Part shown: piece by piece, positions 17,673-25,739 of the stretch | Position numbering within the stretch: position 1 is the first letter of the stretch | How the letters are laid out: every line of letters starts with the position of its first letter | Assembly: GCF_001422645.1 (NCBI RefSeq) | Contig: NZ_LMLR01000011.1 | Location: 124,001-188,000, forward strand | Source: Arthrobacter sp. Leaf69 | Lineage (GTDB): Bacteria > Actinomycetota > Actinomycetes > Actinomycetales > Micrococcaceae | DNA length: 64,000 nucleotides | Direction: 5' to 3' | Notes under the pieces: generated by a model | Seen by the model: only the letters and a program-made list of their open reading frames with translations | What the model was told of the DNA's origin: nothing | Database searches by the model: none | Made by a program: the position numbers and the translations under genes

Positions 17673-18686
17673 TCAGCGGCGCACGGACGTCGCAATCACC
17701 GTCACGGCGTGTTCGACGGCGTAGACCGGGTCCCGGGACAGGCCCTTGACCTGGGCATCAGCCTCGGCGGTCACCTGGATGGAGCGGACGAGGCCTTCCG
17801 GAGTCCAGCGCCGCACTTCACGTTGCGCCTGCTCGACAAGCCAGGGCTGCATGCCCAGCTGCTTGGCAATCTGTGCCGAGGAACCCTGGGCCCCGGCAAC
17901 TTTCGCGAGCGTGCGCAGCTTCGAAGCCAGGGCGGCCACCAGCGGCACCGGATCCGCCCCGGTGTCGAGGGCATGGCGGAGGGTGGAGAGCGCCAGCGGG
18001 GCGTTGCCGGCCATCGCGGCATCGGCCACCTTGAAGGCGGTGGCTTCCACCCGGCCTCCGTAGTACCTGTCCACCATGGCGGAATCCACCCCGGTGGAGG
18101 CGTCGGCGATCAGCTGGCTGCAGGCGGCAGCCAGCTCGGCCAGGTGGGCGCCGACGGCGTTGACCAGGGCGTGCACGGCGTCGGGATCGATGCGCCGGGA
18201 TGCGGCCTTGAACTCGGAGGTCACGAAGGCGATCTTGTCCGCGTCCTTCTTCAGGGGCTGGCAGTCCACCACCGGCCACCCGCCGGCCTTGACGGCGTCG
18301 AGCAGTTTCTTGCCGCGCACGCCGCCGCTGTGGCGGAGGACCAGCACAGCGTCAGGTTCGGGTTGCTTGAGGTACTTGAGTCCGTCGGCCAGGAAGGCGT
18401 CGTTCATAGCCTCCAGACCTTCCACCTCAATGAGCTTCTGCTCGCCGAAGAGGGAGGGGCTGACGTTCATGGCCAGGGAGCCTGGCTCATAGTTGCCGGC
18501 GTTGAGCCGCGTGACTTCGACGTCGGGAGCTGCGGCGCGGACCTGCGAACGGACGCGGTCCATGGCCCGGGAACCCAGATAGTCTTCCGGTCCGCCGACC
18601 AGCACAACGGCGGCCGGGGTCACGTCGCGCCAGGTGGCGGTGTTCGACGCGGCGGACCGGGCGCGTGGGGTCTGGGCAGCAGCCAC
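17673..18686 (-). CDS. holA: DNA polymerase III subunit delta
   Basis: HolA (337 residues) opens the sliding clamp in the clamp-loader complex. Its N-terminal AAA-like domain shows VVLVGGPEDYLGSRAMDRV, with a degenerate P-loop as usual in delta, then LFGEQKLIEVEGLE, and the C-terminal helical collar with LSTLRHALDTGADPVPLVAAL. The GTG start at 18686 has GGGAGG 8 bases upstream. The first 67 bases overlap the 3' end of comEC, and comEA-comEC-holA is a common Gram-positive order, so they are probably one operon. Confidence 0.93.
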   Translation of the reverse strand: MAAAQTPRARSAASNTATWRDVTPAAVVLVGGPEDYLGSRAMDRVRSQVRAAAPDVEVTRLNAGNYEPGSLAMNVSPSLFGEQKLIEVEGLEAMNDAFLADGLKYLKQPEPDAVLVLRHSGGVRGKKLLDAVKAGGWPVVDCQPLKKDADKIAFVTSEFKAASRRIDPDAVHALVNAVGAHLAELAAACSQLIADASTGVDSAMVDRYYGGRVEATAFKVADAAMAGNAPLALSTLRHALDTGADPVPLVAALASKLRTLAKVAGAQGSSAQIAKQLGMQPWLVEQAQREVRRWTPEGLVRSIQVTAEADAQVKGLSRDPVYAVEHAVTVIATSVRR

Positions 18687-20626
18687 TGAGGTTTCCTCCC
18701 GGAAGATTGTTTGCAGACTCTAAGCCTGCCACGGCCCGGGCGGTGCACCAAGCCGGACGCGGCCCCGGCCGGCGCCGCCGAGGGGCCGGCGCGGCGGTGC
18801 AATCTGCCGTCGAGCCACACCACCACCCATCCATGCGCCGCCAGGGCCAGAGCGGCCGTGCGGGCCGGGTGGAAGAGCAACCACCAGGCGGCTAGTGTGC
18901 AGGCGGAGAAGAGGGACATCGTGGCGGCGCCGAATGCACCTTCCGGCCACGGCAGGACGGCGCCGGGCAGTCCGGCGAAGAAACGCGCGATTGCTCCTAC
19001 GCCGGTGGCGAAGGCCGCCGCGATGCCCAACGGTGCGGCGGCGAGGGCCGGGACCAGCGGCACCAACGGCACGGCCGCGGTCCCCAGCAGGGTGACCGGG
19101 GCAACGAGGACGGCCGCGGCCATGTTGGCGGGCAGCGCGTACGCGGAGAACTGAGGCTGCAGCAGGACAATCGCGGGGCCGCAGAAAGCCTGCGCGGACA
19201 GCGGCACCGCTATCCCTGCGGCGATCCAGCGCGGCACGGCTTCCGGGAACCAGGTCATGATCGGCCGGCCCGTCACCACGATGCCGAGGGTAGCGAGGAC
19301 GGACAGCAGGAATCCGAAGCTGGTGGACAGCTCCGGTTGTGCCAGCACCAGCCCGATCACGGCGAGGCACAGGAAGCTCAAACCCCGTCCGGGACGGCCG
19401 CCGGCCAGTGCCACCAGACCGATGGCGCCCATCACGGCTGCCCGGAGAACACTGGCGTCCGGGCCGACCATCAGAACGAAAAGGCCCAGCCCCGCCAGGC
19501 AGAGGACCTCCGTAAGCGCCCGGCTGAACCGCAGACTGCGCGCGGCGACAAGGAGGACGCCCAGGATGAGGCTGCAGTTGGCGCCGCTGACGGCGGTCAG
19601 GTGGGTCATTCCGACCGTCTTCATGGCAGCGTCCAACTCGGCATCGAGGGAGCTGGTGTCGCCGGTGACCATGCCAGGCAGGAGGCCGCGGGCGTCCCCG
19701 TCGAAGTGTCCGGCGGCTGCCGTGAAATCCTGACGGAGGGCGGCCGGGCCCGTTTGCGAGGGCCCTGCCACCGAGAGCATCAGCGGCGCGGAACTTGCCG
19801 AGAGGATGGCCGCTTCAGCCTGGCCCGGCTCGGGAGTCGAGAGCTTTCCGGTGGTGCGGAGCCGCTGCCCGGGGGCAGCCTGGTCCCAGCCGGCGCCGCC
19901 CATAACGAGCAGGGTGGCCTGCGCGCGGACGCGGCGCCCGTCAACGTGCATTTCGATCAGGTTCGCCGGCACTGCCCAGCGGTCCGCGAGCCCGGAACGG
20001 CCCACCGTTCTGAGCCGCCGGGGCGCACCGGCTATCTCCACTTCCACGGCGACGTCGGCCTGCGCAGCGACGTATCCGGCCACGGCACCGTCGTGCCGGC
20101 GGGACGTGTCCACCGCGGCGTGGCCGCCCGCCGCCGCGCCGAGGAGCAGGGCCACAGCCATGGTCGCCGGGAAATTGCGCCGGACAGTGCCCGTAAAGGG
20201 GATGTACGCGCCGCCAGCCCTGCCGTCAGCCCTGCCACCCACGCCGTCCGGCCCTCCGCCGGGGCCGCCGCCGGGAGGCCCCCGGAGCAGCAACAGTCCC
20301 GAGGCGGCTACCACCAGGGCCAGGCACAGCGTCGCCAGTGGCGCGGGGTGCAGGTAATGCCCCGCAGCCGCCGCGGCCCACACCAGCAATGCCGAGGGGA
20401 CCAGGCGCACATCCATCCTGCGGAGCTTTTCCTCCCGGGCCGGGGTTGCCCGCTCCAGGAGTGCGAAGGACGCAAGCCAGTGACGAAGCCATAACCAGCG
20501 GCCGTACCGGCCGGCGTCGTGCCGTGGCCTGCGCCGGGGCTGGCCTCCGCCCGGTGGCGCGACGGTCCCGGGGGTCCGGCTGACGGCGGCGTCGATGTAC
20601 CGTTGCCAGCGGCTGTGCCGTTTCAT
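18620..20626 (-). CDS. comEC: ComEC/Rec2 family competence membrane protein, no metallo-beta-lactamase domain seen
   Basis: The 668-residue protein has an N-terminal DUF4131-like part (hydrophobic segments around 85-125 and 150-190 plus a beta-rich OB-like region about 195-300) and a Competence domain with many membrane helices (about 330-620; signature GMTHLTAVSGANCSLILGV). ComEC forms the channel for single-stranded DNA uptake. Unlike full-length relatives, no metallo-beta-lactamase domain follows: the last 60 residues are Arg/Pro-rich and unlike any domain I know. The ATG has GAGGAG and AAGGA just upstream and lies 12 bases after comEA. The 3' end overlaps holA by 67 bases. Confidence 0.88.
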   Translation of the reverse strand: MKRHSRWQRYIDAAVSRTPGTVAPPGGGQPRRRPRHDAGRYGRWLWLRHWLASFALLERATPAREEKLRRMDVRLVPSALLVWAAAAAGHYLHPAPLATLCLALVVAASGLLLLRGPPGGGPGGGPDGVGGRADGRAGGAYIPFTGTVRRNFPATMAVALLLGAAAGGHAAVDTSRRHDGAVAGYVAAQADVAVEVEIAGAPRRLRTVGRSGLADRWAVPANLIEMHVDGRRVRAQATLLVMGGAGWDQAAPGQRLRTTGKLSTPEPGQAEAAILSASSAPLMLSVAGPSQTGPAALRQDFTAAAGHFDGDARGLLPGMVTGDTSSLDAELDAAMKTVGMTHLTAVSGANCSLILGVLLVAARSLRFSRALTEVLCLAGLGLFVLMVGPDASVLRAAVMGAIGLVALAGGRPGRGLSFLCLAVIGLVLAQPELSTSFGFLLSVLATLGIVVTGRPIMTWFPEAVPRWIAAGIAVPLSAQAFCGPAIVLLQPQFSAYALPANMAAAVLVAPVTLLGTAAVPLVPLVPALAAAPLGIAAAFATGVGAIARFFAGLPGAVLPWPEGAFGAATMSLFSACTLAAWWLLFHPARTAALALAAHGWVVVWLDGRLHRRAGPSAAPAGAASGLVHRPGRGRLRVCKQSSGRKPQWLLPRPHAPGPPRRTPPPGAT

Positions 20627-20638
20627 CTGTCCTTCTCC

Positions 20639-21553
20639 TCAGACCCGGACCAGGGGCAGCAGCGCCGCGAGCATCTTGGGTCCGACCCCGTCCACGGCAT
20701 CCAGCTCCTCGACCCGCTGGAACTTCCCGTGCTGGCCCCGCCACTCGACGATCCGCTGCGCGAGCACCGGACCCACGCGCGGCAGGGTTGCCAGTTGCTC
20801 CACGCCGGCAGTGTTGATGTTGATCTTTCCCGCCGCGGCAGAAGATCCGTCAGGGCCCAACGGACCGCCCCCGCCGCCCGTGCCACCCGCGGGGGCAGCC
20901 CCGGACGGCAGGGTTTCGCCTTTCCGCGGTACCAGGACCTTCTGCCCGTCTTCGAGGACAGCCGCGAGGTTGAGCTGGTCGGAGTCCGCATCCGGGGCAC
21001 TGCCGCCCGCCGCTTCGATGGCCTCGTGCAGGCGGCTCCCCCGCGGCAACTCCACAATTCCGGCACGCCGAACCGCACCGGCCACGTGCACGATGACGTT
21101 TCCGGGAGTCTCCCCCTCGGCTTTGCCGGGAGATTCGTCCGTGCCGGCCATGGATTCGCTTTCAGGTTCCGGCGCCTGCACGTCGGTGGCCTCGGCGCTC
21201 ATGGAGCTTAGCGGGGCTACTTCCGCTGCGCCGTTGGCCGTCTGCCACCAGAACCAGCCCAGGAGCGCCAAGGCCAACAGGCACAGCAGGGCAGCGGCGC
21301 GCCGGCCGGTGCGCCACCTGATTCGGCTGGGTGGCGGCGGATCGTGCGGAGACGGGTCGCCGCGGCTCGTGGCAGGGGAAACAAACGGCGTCGCGTCGAG
21401 CAGCCCGGACCCGGAGCCAACGGCCGCAGACAACCTGCTGCCGGCGCTGCCCCGATCAACACTGGCCCGATCAGCACTGGGCCGAACAGCACTGGCCCGA
21501 TCAGCACTGGCCCGATCAGCACTGGGCGGAACTCCCGGATGGTGGCGCGGCAT
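20639..21553 (-). CDS. comEA: ComEA-type helix-hairpin-helix DNA-binding protein
   Basis: The 304-residue protein has an N-terminal cytoplasmic region with five pentapeptide repeats (ADRAS type, about 11-35), one membrane segment (about 86-103, AAALLCLLALALLGWFWW), a SLBB domain (about 150-210: VIVHVAGAVRRAGIVELPRG), and two C-terminal HhH motifs (INTAGVEQLATLPRVGPVLAQRIV and VEELDAVDGVGPKMLAALL). ComEA binds double-stranded DNA outside the membrane and passes it to ComEC. The start codon is uncertain because the repeat region may be variable; no strong binding site precedes 21553. Confidence 0.9.
   Translation of the reverse strand: MPRHHPGVPPSADRASADRASAVRPSADRASVDRGSAGSRLSAAVGSGSGLLDATPFVSPATSRGDPSPHDPPPPSRIRWRTGRRAAALLCLLALALLGWFWWQTANGAAEVAPLSSMSAEATDVQAPEPESESMAGTDESPGKAEGETPGNVIVHVAGAVRRAGIVELPRGSRLHEAIEAAGGSAPDADSDQLNLAAVLEDGQKVLVPRKGETLPSGAAPAGGTGGGGGPLGPDGSSAAAGKININTAGVEQLATLPRVGPVLAQRIVEWRGQHGKFQRVEELDAVDGVGPKMLAALLPLVRV
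21451..21525. repeat. 15-base tandem repeat inside comEA, five copies
   Basis: Consensus CCCGATCAGCACTGG repeats at 21451, 21466, 21481, 21496 and 21511 with at most two changes per copy. A sixth, degenerate unit follows. On the coding strand each copy encodes five residues (ADRAS, AVRPS, VDRGS), so copy-number change keeps the frame. Confidence 0.92.
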
Positions 21554-21681
21554 GTGCCCATCGTACGAAGCATGGGGCGCACAGATCAGGGGTACCGGCG
21601 CCTATGTGGATACCTCGGGAGGCGCCAGGGGCCGGGGGGCGAGGCGCCGGGCAAGGGACCGCCGGGCATGGGACCGGCGGG

Positions 21682-22734
21682 CTAGGGGCAGGCGGGGGTT
21701 TCCGGAACGGCGGGAGCGTTGCCAACTCCGGCATCTCCGGGAAGCGGGGCGCTGTCCTCCCCCACGATCACGGCCAGAACGCCGAGGCCGGCGTGGGCAG
21801 CCAGCACGGCCGGAAGGGCGCTGATCTGCACGGGAGCGCAGCCGGGGACGGCGTCGGCCAGCTGCGCTGCGAGCTGTTCGGCCTCGGCCGGGTTGCCGAA
21901 ATGGTGGACGGCGAGCCGGGCCTGTCCCTCGGGACGGGCGGCGGCGTCGGCCACCACGATCTCCTTGAGCCGGGCGATGGCCTTCGCCGCCGACCTCACC
22001 TTCTCGAGCGGAACCACCTTGCCGTCTTCCACCGCGAGGATGGGTTTGATGGAGAGCATGGTCCCCCAGAGCGAGGCCGCGGCGCCGATCCGTCCGCCCC
22101 GCCGCAGCTGCTCGAGGCTCGGCACATAAAAGTAGACCTTGGTGCGGGCCAGCCGTTGCTCAGTGAAGTCCCGCACGTCCGCCGCTGTCCTGCCGTCCGC
22201 CGCGGCGGCGACGGCGGCCTGCACACCCATCCCCTGCGCCATGCCCACGGTGCGCGAGTCCACAACTTCCACCGGGAAATCCACCCGGGCCGCGGCGAGG
22301 CGGGCCGAATCCGCCGTTCCGGATAATTCCCCGGATATGTGGACCGATACGACGGACTCGTACCCGTGCCGCTGGGCCGCACGGTAGGCCTGTTCGAACT
22401 GCCCGGGCGACGGGCGCGACGTTTTGACGGGTTTGCCACTCGCCAGGGCCACGGCGATCGTATCGGCGATGTCGTCCTCACCCTCGCCATAGATGTCAGT
22501 TCCGACCATGACGGGCATCGGAATAACCGTCAGGCGCCCGTCGACAGCCAAGCCCCGGACCCAGTCAGACGGGAGTGCCGCAGCAGAGTCCGTGACCACG
22601 GCCGTCCGCACGACGACGGCGGCGGGCACCGCTTCGGGGGCCGCTCCGCGGACGGCGAATGGCCGTGTGGCCTGACGGAACCCGCTGAGGCGCTCCTTCA
22701 GCCACGGCCACCCTGCGGGGTCGCGGTGGGGCAC
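21682..22734 (-). CDS. DegV family fatty-acid-binding protein
   Basis: The product is 350 residues, with an extra N-terminal arm of about 45 residues before the DegV fold. The fold starts with AVVTDSAAALPSDWV (DegV motif TDSxADLP) and includes YEDGEGEDDIADTI-like and KTSRPSPGQFEQAY motifs that line the lipid pocket. DegV/FakB proteins present fatty acids to the kinase FakA; no FakA-like gene is in this window. It lies between leuS and comEA and may be transcribed with comEA. Confidence 0.9.
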   Translation of the reverse strand: MPHRDPAGWPWLKERLSGFRQATRPFAVRGAAPEAVPAAVVVRTAVVTDSAAALPSDWVRGLAVDGRLTVIPMPVMVGTDIYGEGEDDIADTIAVALASGKPVKTSRPSPGQFEQAYRAAQRHGYESVVSVHISGELSGTADSARLAAARVDFPVEVVDSRTVGMAQGMGVQAAVAAAADGRTAADVRDFTEQRLARTKVYFYVPSLEQLRRGGRIGAAASLWGTMLSIKPILAVEDGKVVPLEKVRSAAKAIARLKEIVVADAAARPEGQARLAVHHFGNPAEAEQLAAQLADAVPGCAPVQISALPAVLAAHAGLGVLAVIVGEDSAPLPGDAGVGNAPAVPETPACP

Positions 22735-22781
22735 GAAGCACCTCCTGCTGTCTGCGCTTGCTGTCAGGCACGCGATGGTGG

Positions 22782-22809
22782 CCGGCCGCCGGCCGAAACC
22801 GGCGGCCGG
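22782..22809. terminator. Hairpin downstream of leuS
   Basis: CCGGCCGCCGG (22782-22792) and CCGGCGGCCGG (22799-22809) pair perfectly over a 6-base loop, 8 bases after the leuS stop. No U-run follows, so it is a terminator only by position. Confidence 0.5.
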
Positions 22810-22816
22810 GTCCCGG

Positions 22817-25357
22817 CTAGGCCGGGACGATGTTGACCAGTTTAGGCGCCCGCACGATCACCGTGCGGATCCCCCGGCCGTCGAGGGCGCGCTGGACGTT
22901 GTCCGAGGCCAGAGCGAGTTCGCGCAGCTCGTCCTCGCCGATCTCCGGCGAGACGTCCAGGCGGTCCCGCACCTTGCCCTGGACCTGAACGACGGCGGTG
23001 ACCGTGTCCTGCACCAGGAGGGCCTCGTCGTGCGTCGGCCAGCCGGCGTTGGCCACGGAGGCAGGGTGTCCCAGCACGTTCCAGAGGTCCTCCGCCGTGT
23101 ACGGCGCGAAGAGGCTCAGGATGACCGCGACAGTTTCGACGGCCTCGCGGACGGCCGGGTCGGCGCCGCCGGCGCCGCTGGCTGCGTCGGCTCGGTCGAT
23201 CGTCTTGCGCGTAGCGTTGACCAGTTCCATGAGCTTGGCCACCACCACGTTGAACTTGTTGTGGTCCAGCAGCGCTTCCGCGTCGGCGATCGTGCGGTGG
23301 GTGACGGTGCGCAGGGCCCGGTCGCCGGTGGCAAAGTCGACGCCGGGTTCGCTGGTGACGTCCTGGCCGAGGCGCCAGGCGCGGGCCAGGAATTTCGCGG
23401 AGCCCGACGGCGACACGTCGGCCCAGTCGACGTCGTCCTCCGGCGGGGAGGCGAAGATCATGGTGAGCCGCACGGCGTCGACGCCGAACTTGTCCAGCTG
23501 CTCGCCGAGGTCCACGCCGTTGCCCAGGGACTTGCTCATGGCCTTGCCGCCGTTGAGCACCTGCCCCTGGTTCAGCAGCGCGCTGAAGGGCTCGTCGGCG
23601 TCAATCATGCCGAGGTCGTGGATGACCTTGGTGAAGAACCGGGCGTAGAGCAGGTGCAGGATGGCGTGCTCCACGCCGCCGACGTACTGCCCCACCGGCA
23701 TCCAGTCGTTGATCTTCTCCGGATCAAACGGGCCGTCGGTGAACTGCGGTGAGACGAAGCGCAGGAAGTACCAGGAGGAATCCACAAACGTGTCCATGGT
23801 ATCCGTGTCCCGCTTAGCCGGGCCGTGGCAGTTGGGGCACTCGACGTTGACCCAGCTTTCGACGGCGGCCAGCGGTGAGGTGCCTTTCGGGGACAGGTCC
23901 TCGCCGCGGAGATCCGCCGGCAGGGTGACGGGCAGCTGCTCGTCCGGGACCGGGACTTCGCCGCAGGAGGGGCAGTGGATGATCGGGATGGGGGTGCCCC
24001 AGAAGCGCTGCCGGCTGAGCAGCCAGTCGCGCAGGCGGAAGTTCACGAATTTCTCGCCCGTGCCCTGCTGCTGCAGGATCTCGATGGCGGCCGGGATGGC
24101 GTCGGCCTTGGGCAGTCCGTCCAGGGCGCCGGAGTTGATCAGGGTGCCCTCGCCCGAGGTTGCGGTGCCGCTGACCGCGGGGTCTTCCTCGCCGGTGTCC
24201 AGCACGGCGCGGACCGGCAGGTCGAAGGTGCGGGCGAAGTCGAGGTCGCGCTGGTCGTGTGCCGGGACGGCCATGATGGCGCCGGTGCCGTAGTCGGCCA
24301 GCACGTAGTCGGCGGCCCAGACGGGCAGCTTCTCCCCGTTGAGCGGATTGGTGGCGTACCGGCCCGTGAAGACGCCGGTCTTCTCCCGCTCCGTGGACTG
24401 GCGTTCGATTTCGGTGAGCGCCTTGACCTGTTCGCGGTACGCGTCCAGGGCGGCGGCGTGCTCTTCGGTGACCAGTTCGACGGCGAGCGGCGCGTCCGCG
24501 GCGACGACGAAGAACGTCGCGCCGTACAGGGTGTCCGGGCGGGTGGTGAACACCGTGACGTCCTTGGCGGGCTTGCCGCTGTCGGCCTCGATCACGAAGT
24601 TGACGTGCGCGCCTTCGGAGCGTCCGATCCAGTTCTTCTGCATCGCCAGGACGCGCTCGGGCCAGTGGCCGCGCAGCTCGTCCATGTCATCGAGCAGCCG
24701 GTCGGCGTAGTCGGTGATTTTGAAGTACCACTGGTTCAGCGACTTCTTGGTGACGGGGGTGCCGCAGCGCTCACAGGCGCCGTTGACCACCTGTTCGTTG
24801 GCCAGCACGGTCTGGTCGTTGGGGCACCAGTTGACCGGGGAGTTCTTGCGGTACGCCAGTCCGCGCTCGTAGAAGCGCTTGAAGAGCCACTGTGTCCAGC
24901 GGTAATACTCCGGATCGGAGGTGTGGATCCGGCGGGACCAGTCGGCAGAGATGGCGTAGCGCTTGAACGAGGCCGCCTGGGTGTCGATGTTGGCGTAGGT
25001 CCACTCGCTGGGGTGCGCATTGCGCTTGATGGCCGCGTTCTCGGCGGGCAGCCCGAAGGAATCCCAGCCGATCGGGTGCAGCACGTCGTAGCCCTGTTGG
25101 CGCAGGTAGCGCGCGACGACGTCGCCCATCGCGAACGCTTCGGCGTGGCCCATGTGGAGATCACCGGAGGGGTACGGGAACATGTCCAGCACGTACCGCC
25201 GCTCCTTCGACCCGTCATCGACGGGCGTGAAGACCTTGAGGTCTTCCCAGACCTGCGGCCACTTGGCTTCCATCGCCGCAAAGCTGTAGGCACCTTCCTC
25301 GGGTGCTTCCGCTGCGGCTGCTGCTGTTCCGGTCTCTGTCTCCGGCTGAACGCTCAC
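22817..25357 (-). CDS. leuS: Leucine--tRNA ligase
   Basis: LeuRS (846 residues) charges tRNA-Leu. The class I HIGH signature is [14 protein letters not shown], the KMSKS loop [13 protein letters not shown], and the CP1 editing domain contains [12 protein letters not shown] and [15 protein letters not shown], so post-transfer editing is intact. A zinc-binding part [11 protein letters not shown] is present. The ORF could start at TTG 25381, but GTG 25357 has AGAGG 6 bases upstream and begins at the expected place, so I use it. A leader peptide and terminator upstream indicate control by leucyl-tRNA supply. Confidence 0.97.
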   Translation of the reverse strand: MSVQPETETGTAAAAAEAPEEGAYSFAAMEAKWPQVWEDLKVFTPVDDGSKERRYVLDMFPYPSGDLHMGHAEAFAMGDVVARYLRQQGYDVLHPIGWDSFGLPAENAAIKRNAHPSEWTYANIDTQAASFKRYAISADWSRRIHTSDPEYYRWTQWLFKRFYERGLAYRKNSPVNWCPNDQTVLANEQVVNGACERCGTPVTKKSLNQWYFKITDYADRLLDDMDELRGHWPERVLAMQKNWIGRSEGAHVNFVIEADSGKPAKDVTVFTTRPDTLYGATFFVVAADAPLAVELVTEEHAAALDAYREQVKALTEIERQSTEREKTGVFTGRYATNPLNGEKLPVWAADYVLADYGTGAIMAVPAHDQRDLDFARTFDLPVRAVLDTGEEDPAVSGTATSGEGTLINSGALDGLPKADAIPAAIEILQQQGTGEKFVNFRLRDWLLSRQRFWGTPIPIIHCPSCGEVPVPDEQLPVTLPADLRGEDLSPKGTSPLAAVESWVNVECPNCHGPAKRDTDTMDTFVDSSWYFLRFVSPQFTDGPFDPEKINDWMPVGQYVGGVEHAILHLLYARFFTKVIHDLGMIDADEPFSALLNQGQVLNGGKAMSKSLGNGVDLGEQLDKFGVDAVRLTMIFASPPEDDVDWADVSPSGSAKFLARAWRLGQDVTSEPGVDFATGDRALRTVTHRTIADAEALLDHNKFNVVVAKLMELVNATRKTIDRADAASGAGGADPAVREAVETVAVILSLFAPYTAEDLWNVLGHPASVANAGWPTHDEALLVQDTVTAVVQVQGKVRDRLDVSPEIGEDELRELALASDNVQRALDGRGIRTVIVRAPKLVNIVPA

Positions 25358-25487
25358 TGCTGGCCTCTTCTGTTCTGTCAAGCCTTATGTACCGTCAAGT
25401 CTTGTGCCAATAAATCTCCCGGGCCAAGGCTGCTGTCCCGCCCTGCCCGCTCCCCTGCCGTCCGCCCAACGGGTCCAGACACACAAA

Positions 25488-25509
25488 AGCCCCTCGACAC
25501 GGAGGGGCT
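25488..25509 (-). terminator. Attenuator terminator in the leuS leader
   Basis: AGCCCCTC pairs with GAGGGGCT over a 6-base loop, and on the minus strand TTTTGTGTGT follows. It lies 41 bases after the leader-peptide stop and about 130 bases before leuS, as expected for a premature terminator. An earlier stem (25516-25524 with 25537-25544, one bulged base) and the palindrome TGCCGCACGGCA offer alternative pairings. Confidence 0.8.
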
Positions 25510-25549
25510 GCCGCACGGCAATCCGAGTTCTCGTCGGGATGCCGGGCGG

Positions 25550-25576
25550 CTAGCTAAGCAGGAGGATCGCACGCAT
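25550..25576 (-). CDS. leuS leader peptide MRAILLLS
   Basis: ATG CGT GCG ATC CTC CTG CTT AGC TAG encodes eight residues with three successive leucine codons. No Shine-Dalgarno precedes it, but the putative -10 TAAAGT ends 6 bases before the ATG, so the message may begin at the start codon (leaderless translation is common in actinobacteria). A terminator hairpin with a U-run lies shortly downstream and leuS follows. This is the classical design of a leucine-sensing transcription attenuator: stalling on Leu codons when charged tRNA is scarce would favour read-through. Confidence 0.75.
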   Translation of the reverse strand: MRAILLLS

Positions 25577-25582
25577 AGGACT

Positions 25583-25588
25583 ACTTTA
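25583..25588 (-). promoter_or_regulatory. Candidate -10 of the leuS promoter
   Basis: TAAAGT on the minus strand ends 6 bases before the leader ATG. No clear -35 is seen (ACCTGT at about 18 bases is weak). Confidence 0.5.
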
Positions 25589-25657
25589 GCGCACCGCCCA
25601 CTGACGACAGGTAAGTCGACACGAGCGGCTGAATCGGGCGGCGGGGATATGCCGAGC

Positions 25658-25717
25658 TGTTAAGGGGGCCCGGGAGCGGCTTCGGGCGTCCGCGAAGCGG
25701 GCGGGGCCCCCTTAACA
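25658..25717. repeat. 60-base inverted repeat between glpK and the leuS promoter
   Basis: TGTTAAGGGGGCCC (25658-25671) and GGGCCCCCTTAACA (25704-25717) match perfectly, and GCTTCG/CGAAGC (25679-25684, 25693-25698) pair inside. It is 23 bases after the glpK stop. There is no U-run, but the position suggests a glpK terminator. Confidence 0.8.
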
Positions 25718-25739
25718 GTGAAGGCATCGTCTCGTCGGG

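Larger units (their letters stand above)
25358..25739. other. leuS leader and glpK-leuS intergenic region
   Basis: These 382 bases hold the leuS attenuator (leader peptide 25550-25576, hairpins 25516-25544 and 25488-25509, probable -10 at 25583-25588) and a 60-base inverted repeat downstream of leuS's promoter side, near the end of glpK. Nothing else coding is seen. Confidence 0.7.

Noticed and set aside
21217..21582. Minus-strand frame with repeated GPVLIGPVLI peptides over the comEA repeat
   Set aside because: It is the same 15-base repeat read in another frame; comEA has the conserved domains.
25358..25590. T-box riboswitch before leuS
   Set aside because: No T-box sequence or specifier-loop architecture is seen; the leader-peptide attenuator explains the terminator better.
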